The translations under genes and the position numbers were made by a program. The notes below the pieces were generated by a model that was not told the origin of the DNA, ran no database searches, and was given only the letters and a program-made list of their open reading frames with translations. From assembly GCA_023412695.1 (NCBI GenBank), contig JAEYNG010000293.1, positions 1 through 5,718 on the forward strand: DNA of 5,718 nt, in the 5' to 3' direction. Below, in pieces: positions 1 through 5,700 of this stretch. The DNA is from Planctomycetota bacterium (GTDB lineage Bacteria; Planctomycetota; Phycisphaerae; Phycisphaerales; UBA1924). The first letter of the stretch is position 1; each line of letters opens with the position of its first letter.

Positions 1-114
1 CGCCGTCTCTCGATCCATGCCCGGCACAGAGCGAACCGCGTGCCGGAGATCGGCCGCCCAGGCGCCGTATGGGCGCAGCGACAGCGCGACCACCCCAAGC
101 CCGTCCGCCGCGAC
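1..114 (-). other. Downstream flank of flgH, possible start of the next flagellar gene (unidentified)
   Basis: No gene can be identified here. On the minus strand, the frame in phase with the flgH stop stays open from the stop to the window edge (38 codons), with GC-rich third positions. However, a second frame is equally open and equally GC-rich, so this does not decide the matter. An ATG at 18-16 would begin a protein starting MDRETA, but no clear Shine-Dalgarno precedes it. In many bacteria flgI (P-ring protein) follows flgH, so this may be the leader or start of flgI. Nothing in the visible residues matches the FlgI N-terminal region well enough to say so. There is no T-tract terminator. 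Confidence 0.25.
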
Positions 115-885
115 TCAGAAGTTGAAGATCGCCTCGAGCACCCGCGGGATCAGGCCCTTCTCGCCGGCCTTCTTCACCTCGCCCTCGTGCTCGATCTTCA
201 GCACGAAGTTCGCAAGCTGGCTCGACTGGATGGTGTTGCTCTTGGTGATGTCCTCGGACCGGCACACCCCCGACAGCACCATCGTCTTAATCTCCTTGCC
301 CGACTGCTGCGAGTCCCGGGCCTCCAGCACCAGCGTCCCGTTCGGCTTCACATCCACCACGACCGCCGAGAGGCGCGTTGTGATCTGATCCTTCCGCTCG
401 AACTCGCCCTCGCCCTTGAACTTGTTTCCCGCGCCCACATCGACCCCGACCGGCAGGCCGCTCGAATCTCCCTCCCGGAGCTGCGCCTCAAGCAGATGCC
501 GGATCGACGGGAACCGCCGCAGCTCCGCCATCAGGTCGTAATCCTTCTTGGTATCGAGCGACTGCTCGAACTTCTCGACGCTTGACCGGTTCACGATCAC
601 CTCGACGAGGTCGTGCTTGGCCCACTGCTTCGCCGGCGGCGGCGTCACCGCGAACAGGCTGACCTCATCCATCCGAACCGGCCCGCCGTGCTTCGCCGCC
701 GGCGCATTCTGCGCCGGGGGCTGCGCGGGGGCAGCGGGTGTGCCCGGCTGCGTCGCGGGCGTCTGGTGCGTCGGCGGGGGCGCAGGCTGCTGCGGCCGCC
801 GCTCGAACAGGCTCTGCCCATGCGCGCTCACCGCGCCCAGGAGCCCAAGAACCACCGTCAACCGCTGCAGCACATTGCACTTCAT
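115..885 (-). CDS. flgH: Flagellar L-ring protein FlgH, apparently not a lipoprotein
   Basis: 256 aa. FlgH forms the outer-membrane L-ring through which the flagellar rod turns. The family pattern is clear in the second half: an SLF motif at 76-78, the DLVEVIV strand (92-98, matching the usual GDxVTVxI), the F.GEGEFER segment (156-164), VDVKPNGTLVLEA (177-189), GVCRSEDI (206-213, usually GxVRPxDI), SNTIQSSQLA (216-225) and a C-terminal phenylalanine as in most FlgH. The N-terminus is a Sec signal (hydrophobic 5-20, likely cleavage near SAHGQ, 20-24), followed by a Pro/Ala/Gln-rich linker (31-68). FlgH is normally a lipoprotein; the only cysteines here are C3 and C208, neither in a lipobox. 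The frame is open up to 1263, but the ATG at 885 has a strong Shine-Dalgarno and a signal peptide, and a longer form would overlap flgA. It starts 20 bases after flgA. Confidence 0.93.
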   Translation of the reverse strand: MKCNVLQRLTVVLGLLGAVSAHGQSLFERRPQQPAPPPTHQTPATQPGTPAAPAQPPAQNAPAAKHGGPVRMDEVSLFAVTPPPAKQWAKHDLVEVIVNRSSVEKFEQSLDTKKDYDLMAELRRFPSIRHLLEAQLREGDSSGLPVGVDVGAGNKFKGEGEFERKDQITTRLSAVVVDVKPNGTLVLEARDSQQSGKEIKTMVLSGVCRSEDITKSNTIQSSQLANFVLKIEHEGEVKKAGEKGLIPRVLEAIFNF

Positions 886-890
886 CCGGA

Positions 891-897
891 TCCTCCC
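891..897 (-). promoter_or_regulatory. Shine-Dalgarno of flgH
   Basis: On the minus strand GGGAGGA lies five bases before the ATG at 885. It is the strongest ribosome binding site in the window. It fixes the flgH start inside a frame that stays open 126 codons further upstream, where it would run antiphase through flgA. Confidence 0.8.
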
Positions 898-905
898 GCG
901 AGCGT

Positions 906-1985
906 TCACCGGCTCGCCCTCATTCCCTGTTCCGCGTCGCCGTTTGTCGGGACTTCGTCCCCGCCACCAACCAGCATCACCGCGCGGCCGCGGCCCACGA
1001 CCCGGGCATGGAACGGCGCATCCGACCCCTCCATCTGAAAGGCGATCACCTCGCCCTCGCGCCCTGACCCCAGCGCCCGCGACCGTGCCTGCACCACCAC
1101 CGATCCCGACAGGCACTGCACATACACCACGTCCCCACGCTTCACGAGCACCGGCGACTCGAGGTCGTTCCCGTCGAGCGTCGCCCCCTCCTTGATCTTC
1201 GCCCGCGCCTGCGAACCGACGACCAGGTCCGCCGACGGCGGCACAAACCCCGGCGCGATCCACCGCCCCTCCACCCGCACATCCCCCTGTCCGATCGTTT
1301 CGCGCCGATCGAGCTCGCGCGTCGCGACCAGCACGTCGCGCTTCACCAGCACGTCCGCCGTCAGCCGGTGCTCCGCCACCACGCGATCCCCCGCGAACAC
1401 CGTCACCCGCAGCGGTACGCGCGACGATGTGCTCGACGCCGCGGGCTGGACCTGCACCACCTGATGCTCGGTGTACGGCGTTGTCAGGACCAGTCTGTCC
1501 TTGTCGTCAAACGCGATCTGGATGCCATCGTGCGCCACGCCGTACATCGCGGCCAGCCGCCGCGCAATCGCCGTCCGCAGCGTCGGCGGGCCGCTCACAT
1601 CGACGACGGCGTACTCCGGCCCGGTCCGTGCGCGAACAACCTTCTTTTCCTGTACCCGCGCCGCGGCTGTGACCGGCGTCTCGATCCGGCACGCCGCGCC
1701 ACGCAGCGTCAGCCGACCAAAGTTCGCCCCCGCCGCCTGCAACGCCGAACGGACATCCGCCAGCGACACCGCCCGCCGCTCCCATGCGCTTTCCGCCACG
1801 ACCACCCCCGCGTACGCCGCGGCGTCCGGCCCCTGAATCGTCGCGACCTCCGCGAGCGTCAACGCCGCGTCCGCCGAATCGACCTTCGCCGAAGCGTTCA
1901 GCGTGACCGTCGTCTGCGCGCAGACGTCCGCCGCGAAGAGCAGCACGCAAAGCAGAGCAGCCAGTATCCGGAGCATCCGTGTCAT
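906..1985 (-). CDS. flgA: Flagellar P-ring assembly chaperone FlgA
   Basis: 359 aa. FlgA is a periplasmic chaperone that helps FlgI assemble into the P-ring around the rod in the peptidoglycan layer. A Sec signal covers about residues 1-24 (hydrophobic 5-19, AxA-type site at VCAQ, 21-24). The LTLAEVATIQG segment (42-52) matches the FlgA N-terminal motif usually written LGDIAxIxG. A SAF-type domain follows at about 217-280: VLVATRELDRRETIGQGDV (218-236), then GATLDGNDLESP (267-278). The FlgA C-terminal beta domain (281-338) contains VKRGDVVYV, ALGSGREGEVIAF and HARVVGRGRAVM. It is much longer than enterobacterial FlgA (about 220 aa); the extra length is mostly the region 60-210 before the SAF domain. 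The ATG at 1985 follows the flgG stop by 21 bases, with only a weak GAGGCGA-like site. A second ATG three codons in is possible. Confidence 0.9.
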   Translation of the reverse strand: MTRMLRILAALLCVLLFAADVCAQTTVTLNASAKVDSADAALTLAEVATIQGPDAAAYAGVVVAESAWERRAVSLADVRSALQAAGANFGRLTLRGAACRIETPVTAAARVQEKKVVRARTGPEYAVVDVSGPPTLRTAIARRLAAMYGVAHDGIQIAFDDKDRLVLTTPYTEHQVVQVQPAASSTSSRVPLRVTVFAGDRVVAEHRLTADVLVKRDVLVATRELDRRETIGQGDVRVEGRWIAPGFVPPSADLVVGSQARAKIKEGATLDGNDLESPVLVKRGDVVYVQCLSGSVVVQARSRALGSGREGEVIAFQMEGSDAPFHARVVGRGRAVMLVGGGDEVPTNGDAEQGMRASR

Positions 1986-2006
1986 GAATCGCCTCGCCTG
2001 CTCAAG

Positions 2007-2813
2007 TCACCTGCGGAGCTGGGCCACCGAACGCAGCACCTCGTCCGCCGCGCGGATCGTGTTCGAGTTCATCTCGAACGCCCGCTGCACGCGGATCATG
2101 TTGATCAGCTCGCTCGTCGGATCGACGTTCGAGCTCTCGTAGTACCCCTGCAAAATCGAGCCGAACGAGTCCGTCCCCGGCTCGCCCTCGATCGGCGGGC
2201 CGCTCGCGTCGGTGTCGGCGAACAGGTTCTCGCCAAGCGACGACAGGCCCCACGGGTTGACAAAGTTCGCCAGCGTGAGCTGCCCCGCGTTCTCGAACTG
2301 CGCCACGCCCGGACGCTTGATGAGGATGTTCCCGTTCGCGTCGATCTGGATGTCCTCGACGTCCCCGTCGATCGTGACGCCGTCGGCCAGCCGCCGCCCC
2401 TGATCGGTCGCGAGCACCAGCTCGCCGTCGGAGTTCAGCGTGAGCTGCCCGGCCCGCGTGTACGCGACGCCGTTCGGGCTCAGCCCGTCCTGCACCTCGA
2501 CCCGAAGGAACCCGTTCCCCTGAATGTAAACGTCGAGCTTGTTCCCCTTCACCGGGTTGCCCGCCGTGAAGTCCTTCTCCGTTCCCGAGACCTTCACACC
2601 GAGGCCGACCTGCAGGCCCGTCGGCCGCTGGTCGTCATTGGCGTTGCGCACGCCCGGCTGCGACTGCTCGATGTACAGCAGGTCCTGGAAGTTCGCGCGG
2701 CTGGACTTGAAGCCGGCCGTGTTCACGTTCGCCAGGTTGTTCGCGATCACGTCGAGCGCGGTGTTCAGCGCGGTCAGCCCCGACGCCGCGGATTGCAAAG
2801 AGATCAGTGCCAT
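2007..2813 (-). CDS. flgG: Flagellar distal rod protein FlgG
   Basis: 268 aa, close to the usual length of about 260. FlgG polymerises into the distal rod, the drive shaft that passes through the P- and L-rings. The N-terminal rod helix carries the family signature (ASGLTALNTALDVIANNLAN, 10-29, then VNTAGFK to 36). The segment 47-73 (YIEQSQPGVR, then PTGLQVGLGVK) is the FlgG-type insertion that separates FlgG from FlgF and hook protein FlgE. The central region shows KLDVYIQGNGFLRV (92-105) and YTRAGQLTLNSDGELV (118-133). The C-terminal domain (about 220-268) has QGYYESSNVDPTSELINMI and a helix ending RSVAQLRR. There is no signal peptide, as expected for rod proteins secreted by the flagellar type III apparatus. 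It starts 31 bases after flgF with a weak GGGAA-like site. Confidence 0.96.
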   Translation of the reverse strand: MALISLQSAASGLTALNTALDVIANNLANVNTAGFKSSRANFQDLLYIEQSQPGVRNANDDQRPTGLQVGLGVKVSGTEKDFTAGNPVKGNKLDVYIQGNGFLRVEVQDGLSPNGVAYTRAGQLTLNSDGELVLATDQGRRLADGVTIDGDVEDIQIDANGNILIKRPGVAQFENAGQLTLANFVNPWGLSSLGENLFADTDASGPPIEGEPGTDSFGSILQGYYESSNVDPTSELINMIRVQRAFEMNSNTIRAADEVLRSVAQLRR

Positions 2814-2844
2814 GCGTTTCGTTCCCGTTCAGTCATCCGCCCGT

Positions 2845-3612
2845 TCACGCCACCCGCCCGAGCTGCGAGATCGCTCGACCCGTCAGCTCGTCGTGCATCG
2901 ACATCATCCGCAGGCTCGCGCTCACCGCGTTCGCGGCGTTCTGCACCGCCATCATCGCGTCGATCGGGTCGACCGCCGACGCCTCGATCGCCTCCTGCAC
3001 GACAGAGCCGGTCGCCGCCGACTTCGGTGCAATGTCCGACGCCGCTTCAAACCGGTTCGCCCCCGCCTTCCGCAGCACCGAGCGGTCGGCGAAGTCCACC
3101 AGCGCGAGCCTCGCGACCTCACGCCCCCCCTGCCGGATCGCGCCGTTACCGTCGATCGTGATCTTCTGACCCGGCTCGAGGAAGATCGGGTTGTTCTGCC
3201 CATCCAGCATCGGCGCGCCGTCGGTCATGCTCACCAGCCGGCCGCGGCTGTCGAGCGTCATCCGTCCGTCGCGCGTGTACCGCACGATCTGCGACCCCTC
3301 GGACCCGACCGCGAGGAACCCGTCCCCCTGGATCGCCACGTCCAGCGGCTTGCCCGTCTTCTCGATCGAGCCCTGGGTGAACTTGGTCTTCGTCGGCGCC
3401 AGCAGCACGCCCGCCCCGAGCTTCTCAAGCAGCCGGTTCGACGGCAGGTGGAACAGGCCGTCCTCGATCCTCGCAGCCTCGCGCGGCACGGTCGAGCCCA
3501 TGTCCACCTTGAACCCGGCGGTCGTCACATTGGCGAGGTTGTTCGCCGCGACGTCCTGCCGGTGCATCGCCGCAAGGACACCCGACGCGCCGATGGCGTA
3601 ACCGTAGTTCAT
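2845..3612 (-). CDS. flgF: Flagellar proximal rod protein FlgF (FlgF/FlgG family)
   Basis: 255 aa, usual FlgF length. FlgF is a proximal rod subunit secreted through the flagellar export apparatus; it has no signal peptide. The N-terminal rod domain reads MNYGYAIGASGVLAAMHRQD then VAANNLANVTTAGFK (21-35), and the MNYG opening is common in FlgF of this type. The central domain contains FTQGSIEKTGKPLDVAIQGD (78-97) and RYTRDGRMTLDSRGRLV (111-127). The C-terminal helical domain (203-255) holds VVQEAIEASAVDPIDAMM, where FlgG has the SNVDPTSEL form. It lacks the FlgG-type QPGxxxxxPTGLQVG insertion, which supports FlgF over FlgG. The ATG overlaps the stop of the small upstream gene as ATGA. GGGGAG lies only two bases before the ATG, an unusually short spacing that suggests coupled translation. 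Confidence 0.9.
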   Translation of the reverse strand: MNYGYAIGASGVLAAMHRQDVAANNLANVTTAGFKVDMGSTVPREAARIEDGLFHLPSNRLLEKLGAGVLLAPTKTKFTQGSIEKTGKPLDVAIQGDGFLAVGSEGSQIVRYTRDGRMTLDSRGRLVSMTDGAPMLDGQNNPIFLEPGQKITIDGNGAIRQGGREVARLALVDFADRSVLRKAGANRFEAASDIAPKSAATGSVVQEAIEASAVDPIDAMMAVQNAANAVSASLRMMSMHDELTGRAISQLGRVA

Positions 3613-3812
3613 CGCTCCCCGCTTTCTGGGAGCACGGTCCCGACTTCAGCACCACCATCAGGCGAAAGCTGCGCCATGTGCAGCGCGGCCGCTGCGCGGG
3701 CCAGCGCAATCAGGCGCAGACCAAGGGCCTGGTCCCGCGGCACCTGGGCCAGCAGTCCGGCCGGGATCGGCGACGTTCCATCCTGTTTTGTCGAGGTTTC
3801 GTTGAAACACAT
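3609..3812 (-). CDS. Small unrecognised protein, translationally coupled to flgF
   Basis: 67 aa, no family recognised. Its start and end give the best evidence that it is real. The TGA overlaps the flgF ATG as ATGA, the usual sign of coupled translation, and GGAGGG lies ten bases before its own ATG. Residues 1-16 are polar. Residues 17-48 look like one or two helices rich in Leu and Ala with scattered Arg (GLLAQVP, then DQALGLRLIALARAAAALHM), too charged for a clear membrane segment. The tail 49-67 is polar with Gly and Glu. There is no signal peptide and only one cysteine (C2). Third-position GC is about 69 per cent, with most of the lower values at the two ends and the middle strongly GC-ending. 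As the first gene of the flagellar unit it could be a flagellar accessory or regulatory protein, but that is inference. It could also be a leader peptide that mainly serves flgF translation. Confidence 0.6.
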   Translation of the reverse strand: MCFNETSTKQDGTSPIPAGLLAQVPRDQALGLRLIALARAAAALHMAQLSPDGGAEVGTVLPESGER

Positions 3813-3822
3813 GCGACCCGAG

Positions 3823-3842
3823 CCCTCCGTTGTAACGGAGGG
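3823..3842 (-). promoter_or_regulatory. Perfect 8-bp hairpin covering the small gene's ribosome binding site
   Basis: CCCTCCGT and ACGGAGGG are exact inverse complements separated by four bases (3831-3834). On the minus strand the 3' arm contains GGAGGG (3828-3823), the likely Shine-Dalgarno of the small gene starting at 3812. Folded RNA would therefore hide that site. No T-run follows on either strand, so it does not look like an intrinsic terminator. The perfect stem is seen directly; the regulatory role is inferred. Confidence 0.5.
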
Positions 3843-3843
3843 T

Positions 3844-3863
3844 CAAATCAAGCCGCGTGCCAA
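3844..3863 (-). promoter_or_regulatory. Sigma-54-like promoter for the flagellar unit
   Basis: Reading the minus strand, TTGGCACG-N4-TTGA matches the RpoN consensus (YTGGCACG-N4-TTGC) at every defined base except the last, where A replaces C. The spacing from the -24 GG (3861-3860) to the -12 pair (3849-3848) is exact. It lies wholly between the FmdB-family stop and the small gene's start. The predicted transcription start is near 3836, giving a leader of about 24 bases. RpoN control of rod genes is common in several phyla. The -12 C is normally well conserved, so the mismatch lowers confidence. No enhancer site was identified. Confidence 0.42.
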
Positions 3864-3876
3864 CGCGTTCGCCGGT

Positions 3877-4110
3877 TCAGGCCCGGCCGCTGGAGCACTG
3901 CCCCGCGCCCTTGCCGCACGGGCAGCACGTGCCGAGGGACATCCCCGAGCCCGCACCGCCGGAGGTCTTGGCGTTGGGTGCGCTCATCGCACGCTTGAAC
4001 ATTCGCCCCTTGTTTAAGGGATCTTCAACAGGCGCATCCGCCTCCGACATCGGCCGGAGGAGCTCGATCTTCGTCCCGTCCTGCTCGCAGACATACTCGT
4101 AGATAGGCAT
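3877..4110 (-). CDS. FmdB-family putative regulatory protein with a degenerate zinc ribbon
   Basis: 77 aa. The opening MPIYEYVCEQDG (1-12) and the later MSEADAPVEDP (21-31) and GRMFKRAMSAP (35-45) align with the FmdB small zinc-ribbon family, normally MPxYEYxCxxCG, then CPxCG, then a basic strand and SAP. Only the first cysteine (C8) survives: the second is D11, and the CPxC pair appears as D30 and N33. So this protein probably does not bind zinc in the usual ribbon. The tail adds a different cysteine cluster (C62, C63, C65, C72) after a Gly/Ser stretch, which might bind metal. The family's role is poorly defined. It starts 14 bases after the pgi stop, with no convincing Shine-Dalgarno, so it is probably co-transcribed with pgi. 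The start is fixed by the conserved MPIYEY. Confidence 0.78.
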   Translation of the reverse strand: MPIYEYVCEQDGTKIELLRPMSEADAPVEDPLNKGRMFKRAMSAPNAKTSGGAGSGMSLGTCCPCGKGAGQCSSGRA

Positions 4111-4124
4111 GAAGCAAGGGTAGC

Positions 4125-5561
4125 TCAGGAGGCGATGATGCGGTTGTGCGGCGCGAGGGCGGCGTTGACGGCCTTGAGGTGCTTCTCGAACCCCGCGCGG
4201 CCCATGAGCCCGAAGGTCGCCTGCTTGCCAAGCTCCACCGCGGGCTGGTCATAGGCGTCGATGTTCAGCAGCAGACCGGCATAGGCTGTGACCATCTCCC
4301 AAAGGTAGATGAACTGGCCGACGTGGTGCTCGTCGATCTTCGGGAACTTGATGGTCAGGTTCGGCCGCTGGGACTCCAGCAGGGCGTACTCGGTCGCCCG
4401 CTTCTCGGCGTTGAGCAGCTCGGCCATCGTGCGGCCCTCGAGGTAGTTGATCGCCTCGACGCCGAGGCCCTTGGGGATCGTCACCCCCTGATGCGGGCCG
4501 AAGTCCTCGACCTCGAGCAACATGATGACCTTGTCGTTCGGCCCCTCGCGGTAGAGCTGCACCTGCGAGTGCTGATCGGTCGTGCCGAGGGCCTTCACCG
4601 GGGTGTATCCCGCGTAGACCGTCTCGCCGTTGAGCGCCGCCTTCTTGCCGAGGGACTCGGCCCAGAGCTGGCGGTACCAGTCGGCCATGAGGTACAGCGC
4701 GTTGGCGTAGGGCATCATGACGTGGTTGGTCTTGCCCTTGCGCGAGCCGAGTTCGACGAGCAGGAATGCGAGCATGGCCGCGGGGTTCTTCTCGAGCTGC
4801 TCGCGGCAGGTGGGCTCGTCCATGCTGGCCGCGCCGTCGAGGAGGGCGTTGATGTCGATGCCGCACATCGCCGCGGAGAACAGGCCGACCGGGGAGAGGA
4901 CGCTGAAGCGTCCGCCAACGCCGTCGGGGACGGGCAGGGTGGCGTATCCCTCGGCGTCGCAGATCTTGCGCATCGTGCCCTTGGCGGGGTCGGTAACGGC
5001 GACAACGTGATCGGGCCCCTTGCGGCCGTGCTTCTTGAGCAGGTCGCGGATGAACATGAACTGGGCCGCGGTCTCGGCGGTCTCGCCGCTCTTGGAAACG
5101 ACGTTGAAGACGGTGCGTTCGAGCTTCGAGTCGGTGGCGAGGCAGTAATCGATGACCGAGCCGAAGTAGGCGGGGTCGACGTTGTCCACGACGAACAGCC
5201 GCGGACCACGGCGTTTGCCCGCGGGAAGAAGGTTGTGCGTCGGCGGGTTGAGGGCGGACTGCAGGGCGATGTTGCCGAGGGCCGAGCCGCCGATGCCGAG
5301 GACGACGAGGTTCTCGCACCCGCCGCCGACGGCGCGGAAGCGCTCGGCGAGCGCGCGGACGTCGCGGACGTGGTTGGTGCGCATGTCGCCGCGGTGCAGG
5401 TCGCGCCAGCGCTCCCAGCCGGAGCCGCGGGTCGAGTTGAGCTTCTTCGTCGCGGCGGCGATGGCGGTCGCGGCCTCGCCGGCGGGGTCGATGAGGTCGG
5501 GCTCGAGGCCGTGGGCGCCGACGCGGTCGGTGAAGCAGTTGGCAAAGTCGATGGTGAGCAT
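4125..5561 (-). CDS. pgi: Glucose-6-phosphate isomerase
   Basis: 478 aa. It catalyses cytoplasmic interconversion of glucose 6-phosphate and fructose 6-phosphate in glycolysis and gluconeogenesis. Both family signatures are intact: GVGGRFSVLSPVGL (214-227), and the C-terminal one (429-446) with AYDQPAVELGK containing E443 and the catalytic K446. Other sites visible are the GIGGSALGN sugar-phosphate loop (89-97), SKSGETAET phosphate-binding loop (156-164), WAESLGKK with the likely catalytic E302, and TTDQHSQ (327-333) with H331. The length is near that of the shorter, Bacillus-like forms rather than the E. coli type of about 550 aa. The frame extends upstream to a TTG at 5600, but the ATG at 5561 is preferred: the extra 13 residues fall in the intergenic repeat and look unlike the family. 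The leader before the ATG is pyrimidine-rich (CCTCTCCCC) without a Shine-Dalgarno. Expression is probably constitutive. Confidence 0.96.
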   Translation of the reverse strand: MLTIDFANCFTDRVGAHGLEPDLIDPAGEAATAIAAATKKLNSTRGSGWERWRDLHRGDMRTNHVRDVRALAERFRAVGGGCENLVVLGIGGSALGNIALQSALNPPTHNLLPAGKRRGPRLFVVDNVDPAYFGSVIDYCLATDSKLERTVFNVVSKSGETAETAAQFMFIRDLLKKHGRKGPDHVVAVTDPAKGTMRKICDAEGYATLPVPDGVGGRFSVLSPVGLFSAAMCGIDINALLDGAASMDEPTCREQLEKNPAAMLAFLLVELGSRKGKTNHVMMPYANALYLMADWYRQLWAESLGKKAALNGETVYAGYTPVKALGTTDQHSQVQLYREGPNDKVIMLLEVEDFGPHQGVTIPKGLGVEAINYLEGRTMAELLNAEKRATEYALLESQRPNLTIKFPKIDEHHVGQFIYLWEMVTAYAGLLLNIDAYDQPAVELGKQATFGLMGRAGFEKHLKAVNAALAPHNRIIAS

Positions 5562-5575
5562 GGGGAGAGGATAGC

Positions 5576-5681
5576 AAAATGGCAAATCGCAAATGAGCAA
5601 TTAGCGAATCAGACCGGATCGCGAGGGCAGAGCACGACCCCGGTTCCATTTGCCATTTGGTGATCTGCCATTTGCCGTTTT
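5576..5681. repeat. Imperfect inverted repeat of AAATGGC-like heptads between pgi and the divergent gene
   Basis: Arms 5576-5617 and 5640-5681 pair in one register with no gaps: 31 of 42 positions match and three more are G-T. A loop of 22 bases separates them. The innermost five pairs (ACCGG with CCGGT) and the outer run around GGCAAAT are perfect. Each arm is a degenerate tandem of seven-base units: GGCAAAT, CGCAAAT, GAGCAAT in the left arm on the plus strand; GGCAAAT, GGCAGAT, GGCAAAT in the right arm on the minus strand. It is strikingly AT-rich against its surroundings. It fills most of a divergent intergenic region, so it probably overlaps both promoters. It may be a dispersed genomic repeat. 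Confidence 0.6.
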
Positions 5682-5700
5682 CTCCCCCCTACCCTGCGGC

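Noticed and set aside
21..46. CCGGCAC/GTGCCGG 7-bp inverted repeat with a 12-base loop after flgH
   Set aside because: No T-tract follows, the loop is large, and such stems arise often in GC-rich sequence; it may also be inside the next gene.
886..1263. N-terminal extension of FlgH by 126 residues
   Set aside because: The extension would overlap the 3' part of flgA out of frame, is Gly/Arg-rich, and ignores the strong ribosome site and signal peptide at the ATG at 885.
3823..3842. The perfect hairpin as an intrinsic terminator for pgi and the FmdB-family gene
   Set aside because: No T-run follows the stem on either strand, and the arm coincides with a ribosome binding site.
3658..3846. Alternative 62-codon minus-strand frame overlapping the small gene
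   Set aside because: It starts just upstream of the hairpin's 5' arm without a ribosome site, ends without linkage to flgF, and is Gly/Pro/Arg-rich like a shadow frame.
1368..4017. Two long overlapping plus-strand frames (1368-3161 and 2539-4017) opposite the flagellar genes
   Set aside because: Their products are Arg/Pro/Ser-rich and cross several gene boundaries on the other strand. They overlap each other and show no motif or start signal.
5562..5600. TTG start of pgi at 5600, adding 13 residues
   Set aside because: The added segment lies inside the heptad repeat and has no family counterpart. The ATG at 5561 gives an ordinary N-terminus.
4146..5663. A 505-codon plus-strand open frame opposite pgi
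   Set aside because: It is an antisense shadow of a certain gene: Val/Gly/Ala/Glu-rich, with no recognisable domain, and it runs through the intergenic repeat. Long antiparallel frames are expected at this GC content.
5576..5681. The heptad repeats as a CRISPR array
   Set aside because: Units are seven bases, degenerate and adjacent, without spacers, and the two arms are inverted.
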